From contig NZ_JBHUIO010000011.1 of the NCBI RefSeq assembly GCF_042682745.1, positions 186,001 through 250,000 of the forward strand: a DNA stretch of 64,000 bases. The letters are read 5' to 3'. Of the stretch, positions 32,456-40,415 are shown piece after piece (within the stretch, counting starts at the first letter, position 1; each line of letters starts with the position of its first letter). This stretch comes from Tumebacillus_A lipolyticus (GTDB lineage Bacteria > Bacillota > Bacilli > Tumebacillales > Tumebacillaceae). The translations under genes were made by a program, and so were the position numbers. The notes below the pieces were generated by a model. The model was not told where the DNA came from. It did not search any database and worked only from the letters and a program-made list of their open reading frames with translations.

Positions 32456-34795
32456 CTAGTTGCGAAGCGGTTTTCCTTTGGTCAGCATGTGCTGCATGCG
32501 CTGTTGCGTGAGCGGCTCGCCGCAGAGGGACAGAAACGCTTCCCTTTCCAGGTCGAGCAGGTACTGTTCGGTCACCTCTGTCCCTGCTGCGATGCGGCCG
32601 CCAGCCAGCACGTTCGCAATCTTCTCCGCGATCTTCACATCGTGAGCGGACGCATATCCGCTCAAGTGCAACTGCCGCGCTCCGAGCTTCATCACCGCAA
32701 ACCCTGCCTCGCCGACCACCTTGATCTTCTTTGGCACCGGCGGGCGATAATCGTCAGCCATCGTAAGCACCGCCTGTTTCGCATCGTAGAGCAGGTAGTC
32801 GCCGTTCACCGTCATCCGATCTTCTCGGCGGAAGTAGCCGAGCTCCTGAGCCTCGACGAAGGAAGTCGAAACTTTCGCCATCGCGATCGTTTCAAACACC
32901 CGATTCACATACGGTTGCAGGTCTGCGCCCGCAGGCGCGTTTTCGATCGCCCGCAACAGAAGCTCCTTGTTGCCGCCTCCGCCTGGCAGCAGGCCGACGC
33001 CAACTTCCACCAGGCCAAAATAGGTCTCAGCCGCACCTTGAATCCGATCGGCTGGAAAACAGACTTCCGCACCTCCGCCGAGCGTCATCTGAAACGGCGC
33101 TGCCACCACCGGCTTGTCGAGGTACTTGATCGCCATCGTCGCCCGCTGGAACTGACGCACGACAAGGTCGATCTCCTCCCAGTTGTCGTCCTGTGCCTCC
33201 ATCAAGATCATCATCAGGTTGGCGCCTACGCAGAAGTTTTTCGCCTGGTTGCCGATGACCAACCCTTTGTAATTTCTCGATACTTCTTCCGCCGCATAAA
33301 ACATCATCTGGATGATGTCCGTTCCGATCGCTTGGTTGAGCGAATGAAATTCGAGCGCCGCCACCCCGTCGCCGAGGTCGATCAGCGACGCGCCCGAGTT
33401 TTGCTTGATCACCCGATTTTGCGCTTTGAGCGCGGCGAGATCGAGGATCTCCTTCTGCTCTTCCAGCCCGACATATTCGCCCCGCAGCGCGTAAAACGAT
33501 CTTTGCCCCGACTCCTCTTGATAGAAGGACTTCTTGCCCGAGGCGAGCAGATCTTTCACCCATTGCGGCACACGGTCGCCCTCCGCCTCCATCCGCTCGA
33601 CCGACTTGGCGACCCCGATCAGGTCCCAGGTCTCAAACGGGCCGGTCTCCCAATTGAAGCCCCACTTCAGAGCGCGATCGATGTTGACAATATCATCTGC
33701 GATCTCATCCGCCCGCTCTGCCGCATAGAGCAACGTGCGCTTCAAGACGCTCCAGAGAAACTCACTGGCCTGATCTTTGCCATAGGCGAGCGTGCGCACC
33801 TTCTCTTTTAAGCTCTTCTGCAGCTTCGCCGCTTCCAGCGAGCTCGACTTCAGCTTTCTGCGCGGGCGATATTCCATCGTCTCGCAGTCGAGGGCGAGGA
33901 TCTCTTTTCCTTCTTTTTTAAAGAAGCCTCCCTTCGCCTTTTGACCGATCATCCCGCGCTTGACCATCTGCTCGATCAAGTCGGGGATGACGAACGCTTC
34001 CTTTTCCGCAAGGTCGGTCACCGCATGATGGCAGTTGGTCGCAACGTGCACGAACGTGTCGAGCCCGACGATGTCGAGGGTGCGGAACGTTGCCGACTTC
34101 GGCCGCCCGATCACCGGTCCGGTCAGCGCATCGACCTCATCGACACCCAAGCCCCGCTTCACCATCTCCTGCACCGTCACCATCAAGCCGTAGGTGCCGA
34201 TCCGATTGGCGATAAAGTTGACCGTGTCTTTGCAATAGACCACACCCTTGCCGAGCCGCTTTTCTGCAAACGCCGCCATGAACTCCACCACATCTGGCGC
34301 CGTATCCGGCCCAGGGATGATCTCCAGCAGCTTCATATAGCGCGGCGGGTTGAAAAAATGCGTGCCGAGAAAGTGGGTGCGAAACGACTCGCTCCTGCCC
34401 GCGGCCATCGCGCCGATCGACAGGCCTGACGTATTGGAAGAGACGATCGTGCCGGGCCGAACGACCGTTTCCAGCTTTTCGAACAGGCTTTGCTTGACTG
34501 CCAGATTTTCCACGACCACCTCGATCACCCAATCCACTTCGGACAGGCGATGCAGGTCGTCCTCCAAGTTGCCCACTTCGATATACGCGAGGTTTTGCGG
34601 GCTATACAAGGCGGCCGGCTTCTGCTTGAGCAAGCTGTCTCGACCGCGAATCGCCAATGCGTTTCGATCTGTCGCCCCCTCTGGCACGATGTCGAGGAGC
34701 AGGCTTGGCACCCCTACGTTTGCCAGATGAGCGGCGATCCCCGCGCCCATGACGCCTGCGCCGATCACAGCCACCTTTCGAATTTTACGTTCCAT
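32456..34795 (-). CDS. fadN: 3-hydroxyacyl-CoA dehydrogenase/enoyl-CoA hydratase FadN
   Basis: A 779-residue bifunctional enzyme, first gene of the operon. The N-terminal NAD fold has VIGAGVMGAGIAAHLA (about residues 10-25), followed by the 3HCDH helical domains with THFFNPPRYMKLLEII. The C-terminal hydratase/isomerase domain (about residues 470-680) has GNQAKNFCVGANL and GGGAEVCFPADR. Domain order is that of Bacillus FadN (YusL), the reverse of E. coli FadB. GGAGG precedes the ATG at 34795. A TetR-type palindrome lies about 90 bases upstream. Confidence 0.93.
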   Translation of the reverse strand: MERKIRKVAVIGAGVMGAGIAAHLANVGVPSLLLDIVPEGATDRNALAIRGRDSLLKQKPAALYSPQNLAYIEVGNLEDDLHRLSEVDWVIEVVVENLAVKQSLFEKLETVVRPGTIVSSNTSGLSIGAMAAGRSESFRTHFLGTHFFNPPRYMKLLEIIPGPDTAPDVVEFMAAFAEKRLGKGVVYCKDTVNFIANRIGTYGLMVTVQEMVKRGLGVDEVDALTGPVIGRPKSATFRTLDIVGLDTFVHVATNCHHAVTDLAEKEAFVIPDLIEQMVKRGMIGQKAKGGFFKKEGKEILALDCETMEYRPRRKLKSSSLEAAKLQKSLKEKVRTLAYGKDQASEFLWSVLKRTLLYAAERADEIADDIVNIDRALKWGFNWETGPFETWDLIGVAKSVERMEAEGDRVPQWVKDLLASGKKSFYQEESGQRSFYALRGEYVGLEEQKEILDLAALKAQNRVIKQNSGASLIDLGDGVAALEFHSLNQAIGTDIIQMMFYAAEEVSRNYKGLVIGNQAKNFCVGANLMMILMEAQDDNWEEIDLVVRQFQRATMAIKYLDKPVVAAPFQMTLGGGAEVCFPADRIQGAAETYFGLVEVGVGLLPGGGGNKELLLRAIENAPAGADLQPYVNRVFETIAMAKVSTSFVEAQELGYFRREDRMTVNGDYLLYDAKQAVLTMADDYRPPVPKKIKVVGEAGFAVMKLGARQLHLSGYASAHDVKIAEKIANVLAGGRIAAGTEVTEQYLLDLEREAFLSLCGEPLTQQRMQHMLTKGKPLRN

Positions 34796-35128
34796 CTCCC
34801 ATGCCTCCTTCGTCTCATCTGTTCAACTACTAGCAATGTATGGACTTCAAGCTTCATTTATCTCCGTTCCTTTCCAACGATCCAACCAAACGGTCGGTCG
34901 AACGAAGACAAAAAATAAAATCGAAACAAAAGTTGACTACTCAGTACAAAACTCTCTTTGATCATATTCTATGCGATCAAACGAAATCCTTCTCCCCTCG
35001 CTCGCCTTTCTTCAACAAATTTCGCTTATTCAGAATTTTTTAGCATGAATAGGTTTACACTCTCGCAAATCTGGCAAATCTAGTGGCAAGAACTTGAAAA
35101 TACAATTTTGAGCGGAGGTTTCCATCTG
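34796..35128. other. Gene-free interval between divergent fadN and LysM-3D genes
   Basis: These 333 AT-richer bases hold the fadN leader, the operator-like palindrome at 34885-34898 and the promoter region of the plus-strand gene. No convincing -35/-10 pair could be fixed for either gene and no small coding frame with a ribosome binding site was seen. Confidence 0.6.
34885..34898. promoter_or_regulatory. Operator-like palindrome upstream of fadN
   Basis: ACCAAAC-GGTCGGT is an imperfect 14-bp dyad closely related to the one in the thioesterase promoter at 36519-36532. It is a candidate site for a TetR-type fatty-acid regulator. Confidence 0.45.
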
Positions 35129-35845
35129 ATGAACAAAGCGAGTCTTTCGATTTTCTTCAGTTTCTTGCTGTTGCTAACCCTGATGGTTCACCCAGTTCAG
35201 GCTGGCTACGAACCGTATCTGTTTACATCTAAAGAAGTGACCTTTCTGTACGGTCCCCCCGCGCCGAGCGAGCTCCAAACGCTCGTCTCCCGCGCCGGCA
35301 GCAGCTTGCAGAAAGAAGCGTTGACCCTCACCCCCAAAACGTTGGCCTATACGGTCAAGCGTGGAGATTCACTCTATGAGATCGCACAGGTCTTCGATAC
35401 GACGACAGCTGAGCTGATCGAGCTGAACCAGATCGCCAACCCCAACCTGCTTGCTGTCGGTCAAGAGCTGCAAGTGCCCAACCAAGAAGAACAGCAGATC
35501 ACGACCGACTATACGATCAAGCAGGTGATCAGTGCCGATCTGACCGCCTACACAGCCGGCCCCGAATCGACCGGCAAATCACCCGGTCATCCCGCCTATG
35601 GGATCACCGCCAGCGGCAACTATGTAAAAGATCATCACACGATCGCCACCGACCCTGCGGTGATCCCGCTCGGCACGAAAGTCTATATCGAAGGCATCGG
35701 CATCCGCACCGCCGAAGACACTGGTGGCGCGATCCTCGGCAACCGAATCGATGTGTATATGAACGATCTGTCTGCCGCCGTGAAGTTCGGCGTGAAGCGA
35801 GGAGTCAAAGTGTATATCTTAGAAGACACCGCCACATCCGCTTAA
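35129..35845 (+). CDS. Secreted LysM plus 3D-domain protein
   Basis: A 238-residue exported protein. The signal peptide (NKASLSIFFSFLLLLTLMVHPVQA, cut as ...VQA) is followed by a LysM repeat (YTVKRGDSLYEIAQVF, about residues 72-116) and a C-terminal 3D domain (ADLTAYTAG, IATDPAVIPLGTKV, AEDTGGAI, NRIDVYM). Its three aspartates resemble the MltA/YocH lytic-transglycosylase core. It probably cleaves peptidoglycan in growth or germination. The ATG at 35129 follows GGAGGT, 9 bases upstream. Confidence 0.87.
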   Translation: MNKASLSIFFSFLLLLTLMVHPVQAGYEPYLFTSKEVTFLYGPPAPSELQTLVSRAGSSLQKEALTLTPKTLAYTVKRGDSLYEIAQVFDTTTAELIELNQIANPNLLAVGQELQVPNQEEQQITTDYTIKQVISADLTAYTAGPESTGKSPGHPAYGITASGNYVKDHHTIATDPAVIPLGTKVYIEGIGIRTAEDTGGAILGNRIDVYMNDLSAAVKFGVKRGVKVYILEDTATSA

Positions 35846-35854
35846 CCGCACAAA

Positions 35855-35890
35855 CAAAAAAGCCCTCTCCGCAGTTTCAGGAGCAGGGCT
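35855..35890 (-). terminator. Rho-independent terminator
   Basis: The stem AGCCCT-CTCC/GGAG-AGGGCT is followed by six Ts on the minus strand. It ends the membrane-protein gene at 35912. Confidence 0.8.
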
Positions 35891-35911
35891 CTATGAATTG
35901 GATCTCGGCGA

Positions 35912-36430
35912 TCAGGCGGTCCAAGTCGATTCGCCAGGCGCTCGGTCAAAATCGACAGTCTCCACGCGCACTGCGAACAGCTCATGCGTGAGCGCGCGGA
36001 TGCGCTGATGTCGATGGAGGCCTGACAACAGCTTGCCAGGCACGTAGTAGCGCACCTTTTGGCCCGCAACATTTAGCGTGATCTGATGCAGCCTCCCGAT
36101 CGCGGGCACATTGACCGCATGCACCTCTTCGATCGTGCCGGTGATCAGTTCCAGCTGATCAGACCCCTCGACCAGATGAGCACAAGCTGTGTAGTACATG
36201 GTGACCAGCGAGATGTTCGTGTAGGCAGAAAGCGTAAAGAGAAACGTGCCAAGCCCAAGGGCACCGACCAAAATCGTTGGCAGCCAGGCGATCTCGCTCT
36301 GGTGCAACAGATTCCACACGATGCTGGTCAGCACCGCCAGCACGACGGTGGCAGACCCGAGCACCACTCGTTTCATCCGGTCGCGCTTCGCTTGCCAGCT
36401 GGCAGCCCGTCGCTGTACATCCTGGATCAT
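35912..36430 (-). CDS. Hypothetical membrane protein, two helices
   Basis: A 172-residue protein. A basic N-terminus is followed by two membrane helices (about residues 21-42 and 50-70). A soluble domain (about 80-165) then has alternating hydrophobic strands (LITGTIEEVHAVNVPAIGRL, QKVRYYVPGKLL). I do not recognise it. The start has AGAGGTGAAGGA upstream. It is monocistronic, and it is divergent from the thioesterase gene across 166 bases. Confidence 0.7.
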   Translation of the reverse strand: MIQDVQRRAASWQAKRDRMKRVVLGSATVVLAVLTSIVWNLLHQSEIAWLPTILVGALGLGTFLFTLSAYTNISLVTMYYTACAHLVEGSDQLELITGTIEEVHAVNVPAIGRLHQITLNVAGQKVRYYVPGKLLSGLHRHQRIRALTHELFAVRVETVDFDRAPGESTWTA

Positions 36431-36512
36431 TTTCCTTCACCTCTCCTCTTCCATCCACATCTGCAGTTCGCAATCTGTCGGTCGATCGGTGCGATCTATC
36501 AGCCGCTCGCGC

Positions 36513-36543
36513 AACTTGACCGACCGGTCGTTCGAATATTAAG
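36513..36543 (+). promoter_or_regulatory. Thioesterase promoter with overlapping palindrome
   Basis: TTGACC is followed 18 bases later by TAAGAT. The dyad ACCGACC-GGTCGTT (36519-36532, one mismatch) covers the spacer, so a bound protein would block RNA polymerase. It resembles the fadN site. Confidence 0.45.
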
Positions 36544-36596
36544 ATAAACGACAGAGACGGAACCTGTTCCATCCGTCGTTGAAGGAGGTCCTCATT

Positions 36597-37052
36597 TTGG
36601 AGATTGATAACATGCAACAGTTTCGCTTTGTCTCACCCGCAACCGTGCGGTTCGCAGAGACGGATGCAAATCGGCACATGAGCCATGTATCGCCCATCCT
36701 CTATATGGAGCAAGCGCGTTGCGACTATCTGTTCGCGCTCGGCCTGTTCGATTCACAGCGGATCGGAAGCGTCGGCATGACGTTCGTGCTTGCTCGCCAA
36801 GCGATCGACTACAAAGCGCAGGCCTATTTTCAAGAGCGGATCGACACGTATGCCCGCGTCAGCCGCATCGGCAACTCTTCGCTCGACATCGACTATCTGC
36901 TGCGCAACCGCGACACCGGTGTGGTGATCGCAGTCGGGACGAGCACGCTGGTGTACTTTGATGCCCGCGCACAAAAAAGCGCTCCCCTGCCCGACGACTT
37001 CCGCGAGCGCGTTGAGCGATTGGAAGCGTCGTTTCCGCCGCTTTCGCTTTAA
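36597..37052 (+). CDS. Hot-dog fold acyl-CoA thioesterase, YbgC/4HBT-like
   Basis: A 151-residue hot-dog protein. The motif VRFAETDANRHMSHVSPILYM (with the Asp and His of the 4HBT group) is followed by the long helix residues MEQARCDYLFALG. It should hydrolyse acyl-CoA thioesters. The start is probably TTG at 36597 because AAGGAGGT lies 7 bases before it. The ATG at 36612 has no ribosome binding site. The promoter shares a palindrome with fadN, so it may belong to the fatty-acid regulon. Confidence 0.82.
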   Translation: MEIDNMQQFRFVSPATVRFAETDANRHMSHVSPILYMEQARCDYLFALGLFDSQRIGSVGMTFVLARQAIDYKAQAYFQERIDTYARVSRIGNSSLDIDYLLRNRDTGVVIAVGTSTLVYFDARAQKSAPLPDDFRERVERLEASFPPLSL

Positions 37053-37100
37053 GCAAGCGATTCTGCAACGGGAGGTCATATTGCGCTTCTTGCGCAAAAG

Positions 37101-37132
37101 AAAAGCCCCTTTCGTCTGTCAGCGCGAAAGGG
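37101..37132 (-). terminator. Rho-independent terminator of speD
   Basis: The eight-bp stem CCCTTTCG/CGAAAGGG (37107-37114, 37125-37132) is followed by GC and four Ts on the minus strand, 54 bases past the speD stop. Confidence 0.75.
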
Positions 37133-37185
37133 ACCACCTCCCATTTTGGGATCTAAGCCCAAATAAAATTAAAATACTCTTTGCA

Positions 37186-37563
37186 TTACTTAAGAACTTC
37201 GATCGGACCTTCCATCCCACGCTTGAGCATCTTGTCGAAAATGCGTTGCGGTTTGAAAACATCCAACAGGTAATCGATTGCAACTTGAGGGTCCACAGTT
37301 TCTCCACAGGTGTAACAATCCAACGCAGCAAAACCTTTTTCCGGATACGTATGAATCGACAGGTGAGATTCGGACAACAATACGAGCACAGTTGCACCTT
37401 GCGGGTCAAACTGCTGGTACTGTACAGACAGTACGGTAGCTCCGCACTTCTCAGCCGCTTCAATCATGCGATCCTTCAAGTATTCGCCATTGTTCAGGAT
37501 GTTAAAATCTACACCCCATGTGTCAACTGCAACGTGTCTGCCGAAAGTAGAATATTCTTCCAT
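37186..37563 (-). CDS. speD: S-adenosylmethionine decarboxylase proenzyme
   Basis: A 125-residue class 1B AdoMet decarboxylase. Self-cleavage occurs between Glu65 and Ser66 in LSESHLSIHTYPE, turning Ser66 into the pyruvoyl cofactor. His71 and Cys86 are the other active-site residues. The product, decarboxylated SAM, donates aminopropyl groups to make spermidine. The ATG at 37563 follows AAGGGGGA. No spermidine synthase adjoins it. The 143-base leader upstream is highly structured (see the leader entry), which suggests translational control. Confidence 0.95.
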   Translation of the reverse strand: MEEYSTFGRHVAVDTWGVDFNILNNGEYLKDRMIEAAEKCGATVLSVQYQQFDPQGATVLVLLSESHLSIHTYPEKGFAALDCYTCGETVDPQVAIDYLLDVFKPQRIFDKMLKRGMEGPIEVLK

Positions 37564-37567
37564 CTAC

Positions 37568-37706
37568 TTCGTCCCCCTTCCCTATCAAACAATAATTAGT
37601 CATTGTTCGCTAGGACCTGCGTCATTCACTACAGGGGGAAGGTTAGTCCAATGAGGTCCCAACCCTTTCAAGTGAATCCTGGTTCCTATTGTTACTTGAC
37701 TCAACA
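37568..37706 (-). promoter_or_regulatory. Structured speD leader: nested stems, pseudoknot and anti-Shine-Dalgarno
   Basis: In transcript order: stem P1 (ATTCACT 37671-37677 with AGTGAAT 37624-37630), inner stem P2 (AGGGTT 37661-37666 with AACCTT 37639-37644), and a pseudoknot between the P2 loop GGGACCT (37654-37660) and AGGTCCT downstream of P1 (37612-37618). Between P2 and P1, TCCCCCT (37633-37639) is an exact complement of the speD Shine-Dalgarno AGGGGGA (37572-37578). A further hairpin, AACAAT/ATTGTT, lies in the spacer. The fold is what a riboswitch-like translational control element would need. I do not know a class that matches. Confidence 0.55.
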
Positions 37707-37712
37707 GCAAAG

Positions 37713-37741
37713 AGAATATCATGTTTCGGAGTGAACTTCAA
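37713..37741 (-). promoter_or_regulatory. Promoter of speD
   Basis: On the minus strand TTGAAG (37736-37741), 17 bases and TATTCT (37713-37718), with TG before the -10. Start of transcription is near 37706. Confidence 0.55.
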
Positions 37742-38013
37742 TAGGATTCGCCAAAGTTTTTCATTGTGTCGAAATCTATTTTTTACTCGAACTGTATGTT
37801 TGTGGAGAATGCATCAAAAGCAATGAATATTTATTCAAAGTACCGAATAAATTAGCTATGCAATCCCCTCGCTATCATATGTGAAAAAGCCTTGGTTTGA
37901 CTATCTTTTGGACATGCTCATGCAAATTTTTTTCGTTTCGGATATGCAAGCTGACATTCGGGAGATACTAGCTGAAGGAAAATGACTTTTTGATGAACGA
38001 GGAGGCGAAACGG
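37742..38013. other. AT-rich interval between speD and the gene at 38014
   Basis: About 270 bases with lower GC than neighbouring DNA. They must hold the promoter of the plus-strand gene, but no clear -35/-10 pair or coding frame with a ribosome binding site was found. Confidence 0.5.
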
Positions 38014-38286
38014 ATGGAGCATCTGACGCCGAACAGCGGGAATCTCGCGCAGTCTGTCGATGCGTTCTGCCAATACATCTGGGATCAGTACGAAGAGAAC
38101 TCTTCCATTTTGCCCTGCGAGGTGACGCTGAACACGATCGGCACAGGCATCTTCGCCAAAGTGGATGAAGACGGGCTCTTTTTTGAAGCGAACGGTGAGG
38201 AGTTCGACCTGGAGGAGTTTTTTATGGAGAACAATTTGCAATCTGACACGCTGGGCATCGCCCCCCACTCGCAAGCGCAATCCTGA
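38014..38286 (+). CDS. Hypothetical acidic 90-residue protein
   Basis: A small acidic protein (FAKVDEDGLFFEANGEEFDLEEFFMENN) with no signal peptide or membrane helix. I do not recognise it. The ATG at 38014 has GAGGAGG 8 bases upstream. An in-frame ATG eight codons earlier has none. A strong terminator follows directly, so the unit is monocistronic. Confidence 0.7.
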   Translation: MEHLTPNSGNLAQSVDAFCQYIWDQYEENSSILPCEVTLNTIGTGIFAKVDEDGLFFEANGEEFDLEEFFMENNLQSDTLGIAPHSQAQS

Positions 38287-38298
38287 TGGTGAATGAGA

Positions 38299-38340
38299 AA
38301 AGGTGGCAGACCTGATCGATCAGGTCTGCCACCTTTTCCT
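38299..38340 (+). terminator. Strong Rho-independent terminator
   Basis: An 18-bp stem with almost no loop (38299-38316 with 38319-38336) is followed by TTTTCCTTTT. Confidence 0.9.
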
Positions 38341-38358
38341 TTTCGCATCGCACTACGC

Positions 38359-38388
38359 AAAAAAGCACCCTGAACGAGCAGAGTGCTT
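38359..38388 (-). terminator. Rho-independent terminator
   Basis: AAGCAC/GTGCTT (38363-38368, 38383-38388) is followed by six Ts on the minus strand. It ends yugI. Confidence 0.75.
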
Positions 38389-38410
38389 CTTTTTCACAAA
38401 AGAGCAGGAC

Positions 38411-38830
38411 TTACGCCATGCCAGCTTTCTTCGCCCACTCTTTGAGTTGATCTGCCATGGTGTTGAACGGCTCGGAGCTAGCGTCCGAATGAACGGTGGT
38501 GGTAGCTGCGCCGCCTTTGCGACCGCCGCCTTTGTTACCGCCTTTCGCGTTGTTGCGGCCACCGCCACGACGCGGACGGTCGGAACCTTCCGGCTTCGGT
38601 TGGGTTTCCTTGATCGAAAGGGAGATCTTGCCGCTCTCTTCCACGTTCAGTACCTTAACTGTAACAACATCGCCGACCTTCAGAACATCGTTGATATCAT
38701 TGATAAAGGTATGAGAAACTTGGGAGATGTGAACAAGACCTGTCTTGCCCTCTTCCAGCTCTACAAACGCACCAAACGATTTGATACCAGTGACTTTGCC
38801 TTCAACGACGGAACCAATTTCAATTGACAA
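38411..38830 (-). CDS. yugI: S1 RNA-binding domain protein, YugI/GSP13-like
   Basis: A 139-residue protein. An S1 fold at residues 4-73 (VVEGKVTGIKSFGAFVELEEGKTGLVHISQVS, KVLNVEESGKISLSIKET) is followed by a Gly/Arg/Asn-rich RGG-like tract and a short amphipathic C-terminal helix. The Bacillus homologue is the general stress protein 13, which associates with RNA or ribosomes. The basic Gly-rich insert is longer than in B. subtilis. Confidence 0.87.
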   Translation of the reverse strand: MSIEIGSVVEGKVTGIKSFGAFVELEEGKTGLVHISQVSHTFINDINDVLKVGDVVTVKVLNVEESGKISLSIKETQPKPEGSDRPRRGGGRNNAKGGNKGGGRKGGAATTTVHSDASSEPFNTMADQLKEWAKKAGMA

Positions 38831-38950
38831 ATTGCAACGCTCCTTTTATCAACACAAAAGATAGATACTATTATACCGTTTTTCCTGCAAAATCACCAGC
38901 ACAAAAAAACATTGTCAAAAATCGGCTCGCGCATCCGACCTTCGTTCCGC

Positions 38951-39706
38951 TCAGCGCTGTCCTGCCCACCAAAGATAGGCGTCCGTAAGCGTCGGCGTCA
39001 CTTGGCTCACCTCATCGCAGGGCACCTCATCTGCGATCTCGCGGAGATATACGCCGTCTTCCAGCATTTTCATCGCCGACAGAATGCGGCCTTCCTCGGG
39101 CTTTGGCATACTTGGTGCCACGTATTCCCAAACCTTCCCCTCGACCCAGGAATAGGCAGTATTCGCGCTCACGTGCACCGCCTCTTTCTCCGGGTGGAGC
39201 AGGCATACCGTGTCGAGCAGCCCTTCCAGCGAGTCGCTGAGGTTGCTCGCGAGCACGACCACGCGCTCTTTCGCCGCATCTCCCATCGCATGCCCGATCA
39301 TCAACCGCTCCTGCTCGTTCAACTCGACCAACACCTCATCGAGCAATAGCACTTGCGAATCGCTGAGCAGCGCCTTCGCGACCAAAACCTTGCTCTGAAG
39401 CACCATCGAAAGTTCGCCGAGCATCCGATTCGCATGGCGGTGTAAGCTCATCATCTCTATGCTGTCATTCACTTTGCGAGTCACATTCGCTCTCGGGATC
39501 GCTTTCTGTCCGGCCATGTAGCAGAGGTATTCTTTCACTGTGAGTTGATGGAACACATCGAGCGGTCGCTGCACATAACAGGAGGTGTGGTCGTCTGTGC
39601 CCGCCTGTGCCAGCTTTTTCAACAGCCGTGTCTTCCCCACACCGCGCGGTCCCAGCACACCATTGTACCCAGCACCGAACTGCAATCCATCTACTTTGAT
39701 CTTCAT
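38951..39706 (-). CDS. Orphan ABC-type ATPase with degenerate signature
   Basis: A 251-residue ATP-binding-cassette-like protein. Walker A is intact (GPRGVGKTRL, about residues 18-27), and so is Walker B (QVLLLDEVLVEL). The signature that should read LSGGQ is LGELSMVLQ, and the Q-loop is weak. No permease adjoins it. The C-terminal 60 residues (KMLEDGVYLREIADEVPCDEV...) are unrelated to the usual ABC core. It may be a non-transport or regulatory ATPase. The ATG at 39706 follows GGGAGGGA. Confidence 0.7.
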   Translation of the reverse strand: MKIKVDGLQFGAGYNGVLGPRGVGKTRLLKKLAQAGTDDHTSCYVQRPLDVFHQLTVKEYLCYMAGQKAIPRANVTRKVNDSIEMMSLHRHANRMLGELSMVLQSKVLVAKALLSDSQVLLLDEVLVELNEQERLMIGHAMGDAAKERVVVLASNLSDSLEGLLDTVCLLHPEKEAVHVSANTAYSWVEGKVWEYVAPSMPKPEEGRILSAMKMLEDGVYLREIADEVPCDEVSQVTPTLTDAYLWWAGQR

Positions 39707-39917
39707 GGTCGATCCCTCCCGTATCACGATTCATAAAGTTAGTCGAAACAACATGTCATTTTGTTTCAAAATACGACAGCGAAATATATTTTTATTATTT
39801 GTAACAATTACGCAATGTAAACCTGCCAACTGCCAAATGATGTATCGAAGCGATTTGGCGCTCGACTGTCGGTTGGCCAACCTTTCTTTCGAATACTATA
39901 AAAAGGAGGTTGGTGCG

Positions 39918-40109
39918 ATGATTTTGACGAGCGCATTTTTAAACAAACGTGACATCTCCCTGCTGCGACGGGAGGAACTTGAAGACCTCGATTTTCATCT
40001 GACGAACCGCGAGCAGAGCTTGCTGCAAAAGTTGGATCAAATTCGCAGAGATCTGACTGACATCGAGGCGGACCGCAAAAAGGTGAAAGCTGAACTGAGC
40101 AACCGCTAA
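39918..40109 (+). CDS. Small coiled-coil protein (63 residues)
   Basis: The ATG at 39918 follows AAAAAGGAGG with good spacing. The sequence is highly charged and helical, with heptad-like Leu spacing (SLLRREELEDLDFHLTNREQ and later LLQKLDQIRRDLTDIEADRK), so a coiled coil is likely. I do not recognise it. A strong terminator hairpin follows 7 bases after the stop. Confidence 0.7.
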   Translation: MILTSAFLNKRDISLLRREELEDLDFHLTNREQSLLQKLDQIRRDLTDIEADRKKVKAELSNR

Positions 40110-40415
40110 ACTATATGAGGGCGCGATCGCGATGATCGCGCCCTCTCTGCATTTTCCACTCGATTCTTCACTCGAATCCCCCGCTAGTTTTCCCTCTCGG
40201 CCTGCGTGCCGAGCGATCGTTCCACCCTGTTCTGTCAACCTGCACTTCACCTTTCGTTGCACATCACCGCTGTACAACCGCATGCTTTCGCCTGCAAATC
40301 GACCGAAACGACTGTCGAAATTTGACCAAATTTGCTATCTATTAACAGGATTCCCTCATTGAAACGCGAAGTAAATCTATTACAAAAAAGAAAACCGTTA
40401 AAGGAGGGAGTTGTT
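40110..40415. other. Gene-free interval before the FN3-protein operon
   Basis: It holds the terminator at 40117-40145 and then about 260 bases that must carry the promoter of the FN3/SLH operon. A TTGACC occurs near 40330 but no well-spaced -10 was found, so an alternative sigma factor is possible. Confidence 0.5.
40117..40145 (+). terminator. Rho-independent terminator
   Basis: A 12-bp stem (40117-40128 with 40134-40145). The T-rich tail is weak (TCTGCATTTT). Confidence 0.7.

Noticed and set aside
39740..39917. Sporulation-type promoter before the 63-residue coiled-coil gene
   Set aside because: CGAATACTATA is suggestive of a sigma-F/G -10 but no matching -35 is at the right distance.
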